Notes: a model not told the origin generated them from the sequence alone. 9,976 nt of DNA from Staphylococcaceae bacterium UBA6286 (GCA_002438305.1 DJUI01000017.1:1826-11801), one strand, 5' to 3'. Positions 1-6,085 are shown, counted from the first letter of the stretch. Made by a program: numbers and translations.

Positions 1-567
1 GGAATCGGTAAAGTTAATGCCGCTATCTGCACGACACTGCTGATTGAAAACTATCAGCCGGAAGCGATCATCAATACAGGATCCGCTGGTGGTCTTGGCA
101 GCGGCCTTGCAGTCGGAGATATCGTTATCAGTAAAGACGTGCTGCATCATGATGCGGATGCAACAGAATTTGGCTATGCATTAGGGCAAATACCCGGCAT
201 GCCACTTTATTATGCGGCAGATGCAGAACTGATGGCACTTGCCGAGCAGGCAATTGACACGCATGGCTTGACTGCTCATACCGGTCTTATCGTGTCCGGT
301 GACAGCTTTATCGGAACACTTGAGAAAAAGGAGCAGATCATTACCCATTTCTCTGATGTTCTGGCTGTTGAGATGGAAGCAGCAGCGGTGGCACAAGTAT
401 GCCATCAGTATCATGTACCATTCATTATTACGCGTGCAGTATCTGATCTTGCAAATAGTGAGGCGGGGATGACCTTTGATGAGTTTCTGAAAGTCGCTTG
501 CGTCTCCTCAAGTAAAATTGTAAAATCATTAATAGAAACTATTGCGGATAAAGGAGGCACATTATGA
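1..567 (+). CDS. mtnN: 5'-methylthioadenosine/S-adenosylhomocysteine nucleosidase, 3' part
   Basis: The reading frame is open from the first base and ends in TGA at 565-567, giving 188 residues. About 45 N-terminal residues, including the usual first catalytic Glu, lie outside the window. The enzyme hydrolyses MTA and SAH to adenine plus methylthioribose or ribosylhomocysteine in the cytosol, feeding methionine salvage and AI-2 precursor formation. What is visible matches the family closely. GIGKVNAA is at the left edge, INTGSAGG follows, and then HHDAD and FGY. The substrate-binding VEMEA lies around 367-381, and RAVSD, with the catalytic Asp at 445-447, is followed by FDEFL. It is cut by the window edge rather than degraded. 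The stop overlaps the start of the next small gene, so translation of the two is probably coupled. Identification is near certain. Confidence 0.96.
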   Translation, partial: GIGKVNAAICTTLLIENYQPEAIINTGSAGGLGSGLAVGDIVISKDVLHHDADATEFGYALGQIPGMPLYYAADAELMALAEQAIDTHGLTAHTGLIVSGDSFIGTLEKKEQIITHFSDVLAVEMEAAAVAQVCHQYHVPFIITRAVSDLANSEAGMTFDEFLKVACVSSSKIVKSLIETIADKGGTL

Positions 568-668
568 TTTATATTATGGCATTATCTGTTGTTGTCACTG
601 CTATCATCGGATTCCTCATCTACTCTGAGACAGAAGTAGAGCGCGGCGAAAGAGAAGTTATCGAATAG
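564..668 (+). CDS. Small single-pass membrane peptide coupled to mtnN
   Basis: A 34-codon frame starts at ATG 564, which overlaps the mtnN stop in an ATGA arrangement, and ends in TAG at 666-668. A strong SD (AAGGAGG, 551-557) sits six bases upstream of the ATG, a good sign that this is translated. Residues 2-20 form a hydrophobic helix (IYIMALSVVVTAIIGFLIY). A charged tail rich in Glu and Arg follows (ETEVERGEREVIE). This predicts one membrane span with a short charged tail, probably cytoplasmic. From memory, staphylococci carry a similar tiny gene after the nucleosidase gene. I cannot assign a function. A terminator follows at once, so it is the last gene of the mtnN unit. Confidence 0.72.
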   Translation: MIYIMALSVVVTAIIGFLIYSETEVERGEREVIE

Positions 669-673
669 TGTTC

Positions 674-704
674 AACCCCAATTCCGATGGAGTTGGGGTT
701 TCTA
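674..704 (+). terminator. Intrinsic terminator after the mtnN unit
   Basis: A 12-bp stem (674-685 with 689-700, one G-U pair, GAT loop) is followed by a short T-rich run (TTTCT). It lies just after the stop of the small membrane peptide and before the yqeG promoter. The T-tract is weak, so termination may be partial. Confidence 0.7.
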
Positions 705-721
705 TGTGAATGAGTTACTAT

Positions 722-727
722 TATAAT
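722..727 (+). promoter_or_regulatory. Probable -10 element for yqeG
   Basis: A perfect TATAAT lies 38 bases upstream of the yqeG ATG, after the mtnN-unit terminator. No good -35 hexamer is seen at 16-18 bp, where the sequence is T-rich, so strength is uncertain. Confidence 0.45.
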
Positions 728-764
728 GGGTATGAAATAAATGAGGAATGATAGAGGTGAAACA

Positions 765-1289
765 ATGGGAATATTTAAAAAGTATTTGTTACCGAGTAAA
801 TATGCAAAAAATATATTTGAAATTACTCCTGAGGAATTGAAAGGTCGCGGGGTAAAAGCGATCATTACTGATCTTGACAATACGCTTGTCGGTTGGGATG
901 TAGAACTAGCGACTGATGAAGTCGTGGAATGGTTCAATAGCATGAGCGATGAAGATATCAAGGTGACCATTGTCTCCAACAATAACGAAGCACGCGTGGC
1001 ATCATTTGCGACACCGCTTAAAGTGGACTACATTTTCAATGCTAGAAAACCGATGGGTGCTGCATTTAAAAAAGCGTGCCGGGCAATGGGCGTCAAACCT
1101 GAAGAAACGGTCGTTATCGGTGATCAGATGATGACTGATGTGCTGGCAGCGAATTCAAATGGGTTTTATTCGATTATGGTCGTACCTGTCAAATCCAATG
1201 ATGAATGGAAGACGAGGGTCAATCGTATGATGGAGCGGCGGTTTCTCGCATATTTCAAACGAAAAGGATATATCAACTGGGAAGAGTAG
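765..1289 (+). CDS. yqeG: YqeG family HAD IIIA-type phosphatase
   Basis: The product has 174 residues, close to the usual length of about 172 for YqeG. All HAD motifs are visible: DLDNT at 36-40 (nucleophile D36, acid/base D38), SNN at 71-73, K95 in ARKPM, and GDQMMTD at 119-125 with metal ligands D120 and D125. The family is related to the mitochondrial phosphatidylglycerophosphate phosphatase Gep4. A role in dephosphorylating PGP for phosphatidylglycerol synthesis is therefore plausible but inferred. I chose ATG 765 because GAGGTGA (754-760) sits correctly in front of it. An in-frame ATG at 741 has no SD and would add eight unconserved residues. In other Bacilli yqeG directly precedes yqeH, but here they are about 2 kb apart. 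A hairpin terminator starts at the stop codon. Confidence 0.93.
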   Translation: MGIFKKYLLPSKYAKNIFEITPEELKGRGVKAIITDLDNTLVGWDVELATDEVVEWFNSMSDEDIKVTIVSNNNEARVASFATPLKVDYIFNARKPMGAAFKKACRAMGVKPEETVVIGDQMMTDVLAANSNGFYSIMVVPVKSNDEWKTRVNRMMERRFLAYFKRKGYINWEE

Positions 1290-1314
1290 ACATGCAGTGT
1301 GCACGTCTTTTTTT
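1288..1314 (+). terminator. Intrinsic terminator of yqeG
   Basis: The stem pairs 1288-1295 with 1301-1308 (AGACATGC/GCACGTCT, one A-C mismatch, loop AGTGT). It runs into seven T residues at 1308-1314. The 5' arm overlaps the yqeG stop codon. Confidence 0.78.
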
Positions 1315-1358
1315 AAGGAAACTTTAAGGAATTTAGACAAATTTGGCAGGACATTACA

Positions 1359-1367
1359 TGTTATAAT
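1359..1367 (+). promoter_or_regulatory. Extended -10 promoter of the coiled-coil/SPFH pair
   Basis: TGTTATAAT is a perfect extended -10 (TGn plus TATAAT at 1362-1367), 31 bases upstream of the next ATG and after the yqeG terminator. No good -35 lies at 17 bp, but extended -10 promoters can do without one. TTGGCA at 1343-1348 is too close at 13 bp. Confidence 0.68.
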
Positions 1368-1398
1368 AGGAGTAAGAGTCAATGAAAGGAGCTAAGTG

Positions 1399-1707
1399 AT
1401 GCGCTACTTTTTGATTGGATTAGTGATGATGATTGTTCTTTGTATCATTCTTTACTTTGTACTTTCAAAGTTATATGACTATATATCATTTAGAAGCCGC
1501 TCGGAAGAAATCAGACGCGAGCAGCAGCAGCAGCGTTATGAAATGGCGCTTGAAAAAGAGCGGCTTATTCAGCGCAAGGCAGCACTTGAACATGCCATTG
1601 ATGTAAGGAGCCAGCATTTTCAGCAGATGTCTGAAATCAAACAATTAGAAAAGGAGCTTAATGAAATCAATGAAACCATCGAAACCATCGAGACCCGTCA
1701 ACCGTAA
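1399..1707 (+). CDS. Membrane-anchored coiled-coil protein of unknown function
   Basis: The product has 102 residues. A hydrophobic helix spans residues 3-23 (ending LCIILYFVLS), followed by a basic YDYISFRSRS segment. A long, very polar stretch (about 36-100) rich in Glu, Gln, Arg and Lys then follows and looks like a continuous coiled coil, so a single membrane anchor with a helical rod is expected. ATG 1399 is preferred because GGAG (1388-1391) lies seven bases upstream. GTG 1396 would also be in frame but is too close. The 3' end, encoding ETIETIETRQP, overlaps the start of the SPFH gene by 47 nt in another frame. The two are probably translated together and may act together at the membrane, though this is inference. 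I recognise no family. Confidence 0.8.
   Translation: MRYFLIGLVMMIVLCIILYFVLSKLYDYISFRSRSEEIRREQQQQRYEMALEKERLIQRKAALEHAIDVRSQHFQQMSEIKQLEKELNEINETIETIETRQP
1660..1695 (+). repeat. Four 9-bp tandem units, coding in two frames
   Basis: Four imperfect 9-bp units follow each other: AATGAAATC, AATGAAACC, ATCGAAACC, ATCGAGACC. They lie inside the overlap of two genes. In the upstream gene they encode the Asn-Glu-(Thr/Ile) and ETIETIET tail. In the downstream gene they encode the MKPSKPSRP-like basic N-terminus. Confidence 0.75.
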
Positions 1708-2491
1708 ATCGTTGTTACTGACGACTTTAATAGGAGGGCTGCTTGTCATAGGGGCAATCATTCTATATATGTGTATTGAAAAAGTGCCGCAAGGGCATCA
1801 GGCAGTCATCTATTCAGTAAGCGGAGTCAAAGAAGAAACGAAACCTGCGGGCTGGCATTTCATATCCCCGCTTGATAAAGCAATCCACTATCCGATAAGA
1901 ACACAGACAAAGGAATATAACGACTTAAACGTAGCAACATCAGACGGTAAAAATTTAAATATGGATATCAGTGTCAACTACCATGTCGATCCAACAAAAG
2001 TCGTCGATATATTCAATAAATTTGGTAACGCTGATATACAAGGGTTGGAATACGGATTTTTAAGAACACGTGTACAGGATGGGCTGCGTCAATCGGTCGC
2101 TAAGTATTCTGTTATAGAAACATTTGGTGTGAAGACCGGTGAAATCAAAAAATCAACATTAGAAATGCTGCAGGATAATTTGACGAAGCAGGGCTTCATC
2201 GTAGAAGATATTGCGATTTCCAGTCCAAAGGCTGATAAAGCGACTCAAGAAGCCATCGATGAGCGTGTCAAAGCAAACCAGGAATTAGAACGTGCTAAGA
2301 CTGACCGAGCAATCGCTGAAGAAAATGCGAAGAAGAAGAAAATTGAAGCAGAAGGTCAGGCAGAAGCTAATGAAATTCTAGAGAAATCATTATCCGACCG
2401 CATTATTCGTAAACAAATGATCGATAAATGGGACGGCAAACAGCCGATTACGATCGGTGGTGAAGGTGTCATTGTTGATGTCAATAAATAG
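1661..2491 (+). CDS. Prohibitin-type SPFH (band 7) membrane protein
   Basis: The product has 276 residues. A basic N-terminus (KSMKPSKPSRPVNRK) precedes one membrane helix at about 18-38. The start of the SPFH domain is clear at 42-50 (VPQGHQAVI), with AGWHFISP (63-70), PIRTQTKEY (78-86) and TSDGKNLNMDISVNYHVDP (93-111). An Ala/Glu/Lys-rich coiled coil follows at about 195-243. The tail holds the prohibitin-like KWDGKQP at 256-262. Such proteins form large membrane rings or microdomains and often influence membrane proteases such as FtsH; that role is only inferred here. ATG 1661 is used because AAGGAG (1651-1656) lies four bases upstream. ATG 1670 is an alternative. The first 47 nt overlap the coiled-coil gene. 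Staphylococcal genomes as I know them lack this gene between yqeG and yqeH, so it looks accessory. No defects are seen. Confidence 0.9.
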   Translation: MKSMKPSKPSRPVNRKSLLLTTLIGGLLVIGAIILYMCIEKVPQGHQAVIYSVSGVKEETKPAGWHFISPLDKAIHYPIRTQTKEYNDLNVATSDGKNLNMDISVNYHVDPTKVVDIFNKFGNADIQGLEYGFLRTRVQDGLRQSVAKYSVIETFGVKTGEIKKSTLEMLQDNLTKQGFIVEDIAISSPKADKATQEAIDERVKANQELERAKTDRAIAEENAKKKKIEAEGQAEANEILEKSLSDRIIRKQMIDKWDGKQPITIGGEGVIVDVNK

Positions 2492-2494
2492 CTC

Positions 2495-2527
2495 AAAAGC
2501 TCTCAAATGTTGAGAGCTTTTGTTTTT
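2495..2527 (+). terminator. Intrinsic terminator after the SPFH gene
   Basis: A perfect 12-bp stem (2495-2506 with 2510-2521, loop ATG) is followed by G and a T-rich run (2523-2527). It is almost symmetrical, with A-rich and T-rich flanks, and lies four bases after the SPFH stop. Confidence 0.88.
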
Positions 2528-2542
2528 CTTCATAAAGAGTAA

Positions 2543-2796
2543 CGTACTGTCCTGAGCAGTGACCACTGCTATCATGGTATTCATGCGAAAGGTCGGTTAA
2601 TACATGACACGGACAAGGTGAGCAAAGAGATTCTGACTAATGCAGAGTCGACGCCGAACTGATCTTCGATTCCAGCGAGCAGAGCCGTCAAATATTTATC
2701 AGTATAAATGAGCTGACAGCTGATAAAAAATTTTTAGAAGGGGTATATATCAAATATGACAAAGTAAAAAAGGGAGAAAAAGATGAATTTAAATGA
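2543..2796 (+). pseudogene. Possible decayed reading frame, two frame-shifted pieces
   Basis: No intact gene fills the 291 bases between the SPFH gene and the next start. Two open stretches suggest a remnant. The first, 2543-2662, reads in part GRLIHDTDKVSKEILTNAES before a stop. The second, 2641-2796 in another frame, reads in part FDSSEQSRQIFISINEL and EGVYIKYDKVKKGEKDEFK. Joined by one frameshift near 2645-2655, they would give a polar, plausible protein fragment of about 80 residues. Neither piece has a convincing start with an SD, and the 3' end runs 14 bases into the next gene. I recognise no family, and chance open frames of this length cannot be excluded. Confidence 0.3.
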
Positions 2797-3037
2797 AGAT
2801 GTATTATACAATTACTTGAACAATATTTCCAAAGAAGGCACGTTTGATTCAAGTAAAGTGAATATGCAATCCGAAAGGTTTAACGATGAAATCGACTATT
2901 TATTCGATAATGAACTCGTTGACGGCGACAAATCTGCCTATCAGCAGAACGGGTCATATGATGTCCAATCAATGAATGATTTGAAATTGACTCAGCAAGG
3001 TCTGTCTATGCTTGAGAAACTCGAGAATAGATGGTAA
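2783..3037 (+). CDS. Small protein of unknown function, possibly winged-helix
   Basis: The product has 84 residues and no membrane segment. A good SD (AAGGGAG) precedes ATG 2783. The layout resembles small winged-helix proteins of the YjcQ type. An N-terminal helix (VLYNYLNNISKEG) is followed by a middle part where two helices end in FDNELVDGD. A tail with LKLTQQGLSMLEKLE is typical of the last strand and helix of such domains (LTxxGxxxL). This is pattern similarity only, and DNA binding is not shown. The protein is acidic, which also leaves room for a protein-binding role. It is monocistronic and closed by a hairpin at 3042-3067. Its start overlaps the possible remnant frame upstream. I saw no clear promoter, although AT-rich DNA lies at 2721-2755. 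Confidence 0.7.
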   Translation: MNLNEDVLYNYLNNISKEGTFDSSKVNMQSERFNDEIDYLFDNELVDGDKSAYQQNGSYDVQSMNDLKLTQQGLSMLEKLENRW

Positions 3038-3041
3038 AATA

Positions 3042-3080
3042 ATAAGCTCCAGTAGGTTGGAGCTTATATCTTTGATTTTT
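3042..3080 (+). terminator. Hairpin terminator after the 84-residue protein gene
   Basis: A perfect 10-bp stem (3042-3051 with 3058-3067, loop GTAGGT) lies four bases after the stop. The T-rich tail is interrupted (ATCTTTGATTTTT) and overlaps the -35 of the tRNA promoter. Confidence 0.68.
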
Positions 3081-3099
3081 CAATGAAATCATATACAAT
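3072..3099 (+). promoter_or_regulatory. Promoter of tRNA-Gly
   Basis: TTGATT (3072-3077) and TACAAT (3094-3099) are separated by 16 bp. Transcription would start around 3106, about ten bases before the mature tRNA 5' end. Confidence 0.65.
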
Positions 3100-3115
3100 A
3101 AGTGATAATAATTAT

Positions 3116-3186
3116 GCGGGTGTAGTTAAATGGTATAACCTCAGCCTTCCAAGCTGATGTCGTCGGTTCGATTCCGATCACCCGCT
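3116..3186 (+). tRNA. tRNA-Gly (anticodon UCC)
   Basis: A complete 71-nt cloverleaf can be drawn. The acceptor stem is GCGGGTG/CACCCGC with discriminator T, and the D stem is GTTA/TAAC. The anticodon stem is TCAGC/GCTGA with loop CTTCCAA, giving anticodon TCC (3148-3150), which reads GGA and GGG. The T stem is GTCGG/CCGAT with loop TTCGATT. The 3' CCA is not encoded (TTC follows), so it must be added by the CCA-adding enzyme. The gene stands alone between its own promoter and terminator rather than in an rRNA-linked tRNA cluster. Confidence 0.97.
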
Positions 3187-3191
3187 TCTTG

Positions 3192-3219
3192 AAGTCCCGG
3201 GAATCTCCCGGGACTTTTT
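3192..3219 (+). terminator. Intrinsic terminator of tRNA-Gly
   Basis: A perfect GC-rich 11-bp stem (3192-3202 with 3206-3216, loop ATC) ends in five T residues (3215-3219). It begins six bases after the tRNA. Confidence 0.92.
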
Positions 3220-3236
3220 GCGGTGAATAGTTCTTT

Positions 3237-3264
3237 TTTCATTCCATTACTTATATGTTAAAAT
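3237..3264 (+). promoter_or_regulatory. Probable promoter of the yqeH operon
   Basis: An extended -10, TGTTAAAAT (3256-3264), is preceded by a weak T-rich -35 (TTTCAT at 3237-3242, 16-bp gap). It lies between the tRNA terminator and the yqeH start, so it most likely drives yqeH through yqeM. Confidence 0.55.
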
Positions 3265-3305
3265 AATAAGGGCTATAGGAAAAGTTCGTAATAGGAGGAA
3301 TATGA

Positions 3306-4403
3306 TTGTCGAATGAAATGAGATGTATCGGCTGTGGAGCTGTGCTTCAGAGTGATGATGTGACTAAAGCGGGTTACGTGCCGTCGTCAAGCCTGAACAA
3401 AGAGGACGTAATATGCAAACGCTGCTTTAGGCTGAAGCATTATAACGAAATTCAGGATGTCAATATGACAAGTGATGATTTCTTGACGATGCTGAATGCA
3501 CTGGGTGATAGAGAAGGGGTTATCGTCAATGTGATCGATGTATTTGATTTTCAAGGGTCATGGATCAATGGACTGAAACGGATTGTCGGTAATAAGAAAG
3601 TGATTCTTGCTGCTAACAAAATAGACCTTCTCCCAAAACTCATCAATAAAAACAGAGTAGAGTTATGGATCAAACACCTCGCAAAAGAACTGGGCATGAA
3701 GCCTGAAGAAGTGGTGCTGATATCTGCTGTTAAAAATCAAGGGATAGATGAACTGCTGGCAGCAATAGAACAGCAGCGTAATGGCAAGGATGTCTATATA
3801 GTAGGGACGACCAATGTGGGTAAATCAACATTGATCAATAAATTAATTGAACGAAGTATCGGAGAGAAAGATGTCATCACGACTTCTCATTTTCCAGGCA
3901 CAACGCTTGACTTAATTGATATCCCGTTAGGCGACGGAACATTTATGTATGATACACCGGGGATTATTCAAGCGCATCAAATGACGCACTATGTAACAGA
4001 CGAAGAGCTGAAGGTCATTATGCCGAAAGAAGAAATCAAACCACGCAATTATCAGTTGAACGAGGGACAGACATTATTTTTAGGCGGTCTCGTACGTGTT
4101 GATTATGTCACTGGCGGCAGACGAAGCTTGAATTGTTTCGTGTCCAATAGGTTGAACATTCATCGTACAAAAACAGTGAACGCAGAAGACTTATGGCATC
4201 GTCAGATTGGTGAACTGCTTGTTCCCCCCGGCAGTAAATCATTTGACTTCGATGCTGTCAGACGTCATACGCTGTCCGTCAAGGATAAGAAACAAGATAT
4301 TATTATTTCAGGTCTTGGATTTATTACAGTTGATGAAGGTGCAGTGATCGATTTATATGCACCGAAACAAGTAGATGTCTATTTAAGACCAAGTATATTG
4401 TAG
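3306..4403 (+). CDS. yqeH: Ribosome biogenesis GTPase YqeH
   Basis: The product has 365 residues (family length about 366). A four-Cys zinc ribbon opens the protein (C7, C10, C37, C40). A circularly permuted GTPase follows, with G4 NKID at 104-107 and G5 SA at 140-141 placed before G1 GTTNVGKS (167-174) and G3 DTPG (216-219). YqeH acts in late assembly of the 30S subunit in the cytosol. The start is TTG at 3306, seven bases after the SD GGAGG (3294-3298). The nearer ATG at 3302 is out of frame and stops after four codons, and the next in-frame ATG (3318) is too far from the SD. It is the first gene of an operon, followed eight bases later by aroE. Confidence 0.97.
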   Translation: MSNEMRCIGCGAVLQSDDVTKAGYVPSSSLNKEDVICKRCFRLKHYNEIQDVNMTSDDFLTMLNALGDREGVIVNVIDVFDFQGSWINGLKRIVGNKKVILAANKIDLLPKLINKNRVELWIKHLAKELGMKPEEVVLISAVKNQGIDELLAAIEQQRNGKDVYIVGTTNVGKSTLINKLIERSIGEKDVITTSHFPGTTLDLIDIPLGDGTFMYDTPGIIQAHQMTHYVTDEELKVIMPKEEIKPRNYQLNEGQTLFLGGLVRVDYVTGGRRSLNCFVSNRLNIHRTKTVNAEDLWHRQIGELLVPPGSKSFDFDAVRRHTLSVKDKKQDIIISGLGFITVDEGAVIDLYAPKQVDVYLRPSIL

Positions 4404-4411
4404 GTGATTTA

Positions 4412-5215
4412 ATGAACTTTGCAGTGATCGGCCATCCGATCAAACATTCACTGTCACCAGTTATGCATCAGGCAAATTTTGATGCGGCTCATCTTCAGCA
4501 CACATATATTGCACTGGATATTGCTCCGCAGCATTTCCATCATATTAGAGATATTATCACTGACAAAATATTAGACGGATTCAATGTAACTATTCCTTTC
4601 AAATCAGATATCATATCTTATCTGGATGAGATAGATGAAGAAGCGGCAGTAATTGGTGCTGTCAATACAGTGAAAATCATTGACGGACGATGGACAGGTT
4701 ACAATACCGATGGCAGTGGATTTGTAGAAAGTGTATCTCAAAATTTTGGATGGACCGATCTGTCTGAGCTCAACGTGCTGATATTAGGTGCAGGAGGTGC
4801 GAGTAAAGGAATAGCTTATGCACTGTTGATGAGAGGTGCAAATGTTATAGTCGCCAACCGGTCGCTTCATCGCTTTGACGACTGGTCCTTTCCAGTCCAT
4901 ACGATTGCGCTTGATGCGGTCAATGATGTCATGACTGATGTAGATTTGTTGATTAACACGACACCAATAGGTATGACCGGTTTTGAGGAGAATGTACTAT
5001 GTGATCTCAGTACACTTAAGCCTTCAGCAAAAGTGGCAGATATCATCTATACACCAAGAGTGACACCATTTCTCAGGCAGGCCGAGAGATACAGCCTTGC
5101 TGTCATGAATGGTCTCGACATGTTTGTCAATCAAGGAGCACAGAGCTTTGAAATTTGGACTGAACAACACGCAGACAGAATGGTAATGAAAAGTCGCGTT
5201 ATTAAAGAACTATAA
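4412..5215 (+). CDS. aroE: Shikimate dehydrogenase (NADP+)
   Basis: The product has 267 residues, the normal length. It reduces 3-dehydroshikimate to shikimate, the fourth step of the aromatic amino acid pathway. Key residues are all present. SLSP at 13-16 binds substrate, and NVTIPFK at 58-64 holds the catalytic Lys64. NT at 85-86 and NTDG at 98-101, with D100, follow. The nucleotide-binding loop GAGGAS is at 126-131, and NRS at 149-151 forms the NADP-binding corner. Later come NTTPIGM and NGLDMFVNQGAQSF with the conserved Gln. The SD is modest (AGGTGAT, overlapping the yqeH stop), consistent with translation coupled to yqeH. Its place between yqeH and yhbY is conserved in staphylococci and bacilli. 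Confidence 0.97.
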   Translation: MNFAVIGHPIKHSLSPVMHQANFDAAHLQHTYIALDIAPQHFHHIRDIITDKILDGFNVTIPFKSDIISYLDEIDEEAAVIGAVNTVKIIDGRWTGYNTDGSGFVESVSQNFGWTDLSELNVLILGAGGASKGIAYALLMRGANVIVANRSLHRFDDWSFPVHTIALDAVNDVMTDVDLLINTTPIGMTGFEENVLCDLSTLKPSAKVADIIYTPRVTPFLRQAERYSLAVMNGLDMFVNQGAQSFEIWTEQHADRMVMKSRVIKEL

Positions 5216-5225
5216 GGAGGTAACT

Positions 5226-5519
5226 ATGTTAACTGGAAAGCAGAAGCGATATTTGAGAGCGAAAGCACATCACATTGATCCGATTTTTCAAGTAGGCAAA
5301 GGTGGCATCAATGATAACTTGATTGATCAGTTGAACGATGCACTTGAAAAACGTGAGCTGATCAAAGTCAGTGTGCTTCAAAACAATATGGATGAGAAAG
5401 ATCGGCTGGCTGAAGATATGGCACGCCGTGTTTACGGTGAACTCGTACAGATCATCGGCTCAACCATCATTCTCTATAAACCATCAAAGAATCATAAGAA
5501 GATTGAACTGCCAAGATGA
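5226..5519 (+). CDS. yhbY: CRM-domain RNA-binding protein YhbY (YqeI)
   Basis: The product has 97 residues and is almost entirely one CRM domain. It opens with LTGKQKRYLRAKAHHIDP and carries the RNA-binding GKGG loop at 24-27 (FQVGKGGIND). LIKVSVLQN follows, and it ends with the typical QIIGSTIILYKPS strand. YhbY-type proteins bind pre-50S ribosomal particles, so a role in ribosome assembly is expected. A near-perfect SD (AAGGAGGT), starting within the aroE stop codon, lies just upstream of ATG 5226. The stop overlaps the start of nadD (ATGA). Confidence 0.95.
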   Translation: MLTGKQKRYLRAKAHHIDPIFQVGKGGINDNLIDQLNDALEKRELIKVSVLQNNMDEKDRLAEDMARRVYGELVQIIGSTIILYKPSKNHKKIELPR

Positions 5520-6085
5520 TGATTTTATATGGTGGGTCATTTGATCCGATTCACATTGGACACATGATTGTTGCTAATGAAGTCTACGAGGCGTTTCAAC
5601 CCGATCGGTTTATTTTCATACCTGCCAGACAAAGTCCGCTGAAAAGTGGACCCACAGTGGCAACTGACCAGCAAAGGCTGACAATGCTTGAAACAGCGAC
5701 TGCAGTTCTAGGCTTCGGTGAAGTATCATCAATGGAAATCAACCGTTCAGGTGATAGTTATACTTACGACACTGTACTGCAGTTGAGCAGAGAAAATGAC
5801 GATATCGCTGTCATCATTGGGACAGATCAATGGCTGCAGCTTGACAAGTGGTATCGAATCGATGAATTAAAGCAGCTATGCCGCTTTATTGTAGTCAATC
5901 GCGAAACAGAATTCAATGAAGTGTCCGGTGATGATATTTCATTTCAAATCCCGAGAATCGATGTCAGCTCTACTGAAATTAGAAGAAGGTTGAACGAAGG
6001 AGAAACAGTGAAATTCTGGCTTGATTCTGATGTTCATGCCTTTATCCGAAAGGAAAAAATCTATGAAAAAAAAGAGAGCAATTAA
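5516..6085 (+). CDS. nadD: Nicotinate-nucleotide adenylyltransferase
   Basis: The product has 189 residues, the usual size. It joins nicotinate mononucleotide and ATP to form deamido-NAD, a step common to the de novo and salvage routes to NAD. The nucleotidyltransferase signature GGSFDPIHIGH is at 6-16. The second signature, SSTEIR, is at 151-156, and IGTDQW at 101-106 matches the usual IGxDxx segment. Two ATGs lie in tandem (5516 and 5519). The first overlaps the yhbY stop as ATGA, which favours coupled translation, and no strong SD is seen. The last 23 nt overlap the yqeK start. Confidence 0.96.
   Translation: MMILYGGSFDPIHIGHMIVANEVYEAFQPDRFIFIPARQSPLKSGPTVATDQQRLTMLETATAVLGFGEVSSMEINRSGDSYTYDTVLQLSRENDDIAVIIGTDQWLQLDKWYRIDELKQLCRFIVVNRETEFNEVSGDDISFQIPRIDVSSTEIRRRLNEGETVKFWLDSDVHAFIRKEKIYEKKESN

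Noticed and set aside
741..764. Upstream ATG extension of yqeG
   Set aside because: There is no SD before 741, while ATG 765 has a good one and gives the usual family length.
620..982. 120-codon open frame on the minus strand across the mtnN-unit terminator and yqeG
   Set aside because: It is antisense to a clear yqeG and runs through a terminator and promoter. It has no SD and no recognisable motif.
6021..6062. Upstream ATG extension of yqeK inside nadD
   Set aside because: There is no SD, the extra 14 residues do not resemble YqeK, and ATG 6063 has a well-placed SD.
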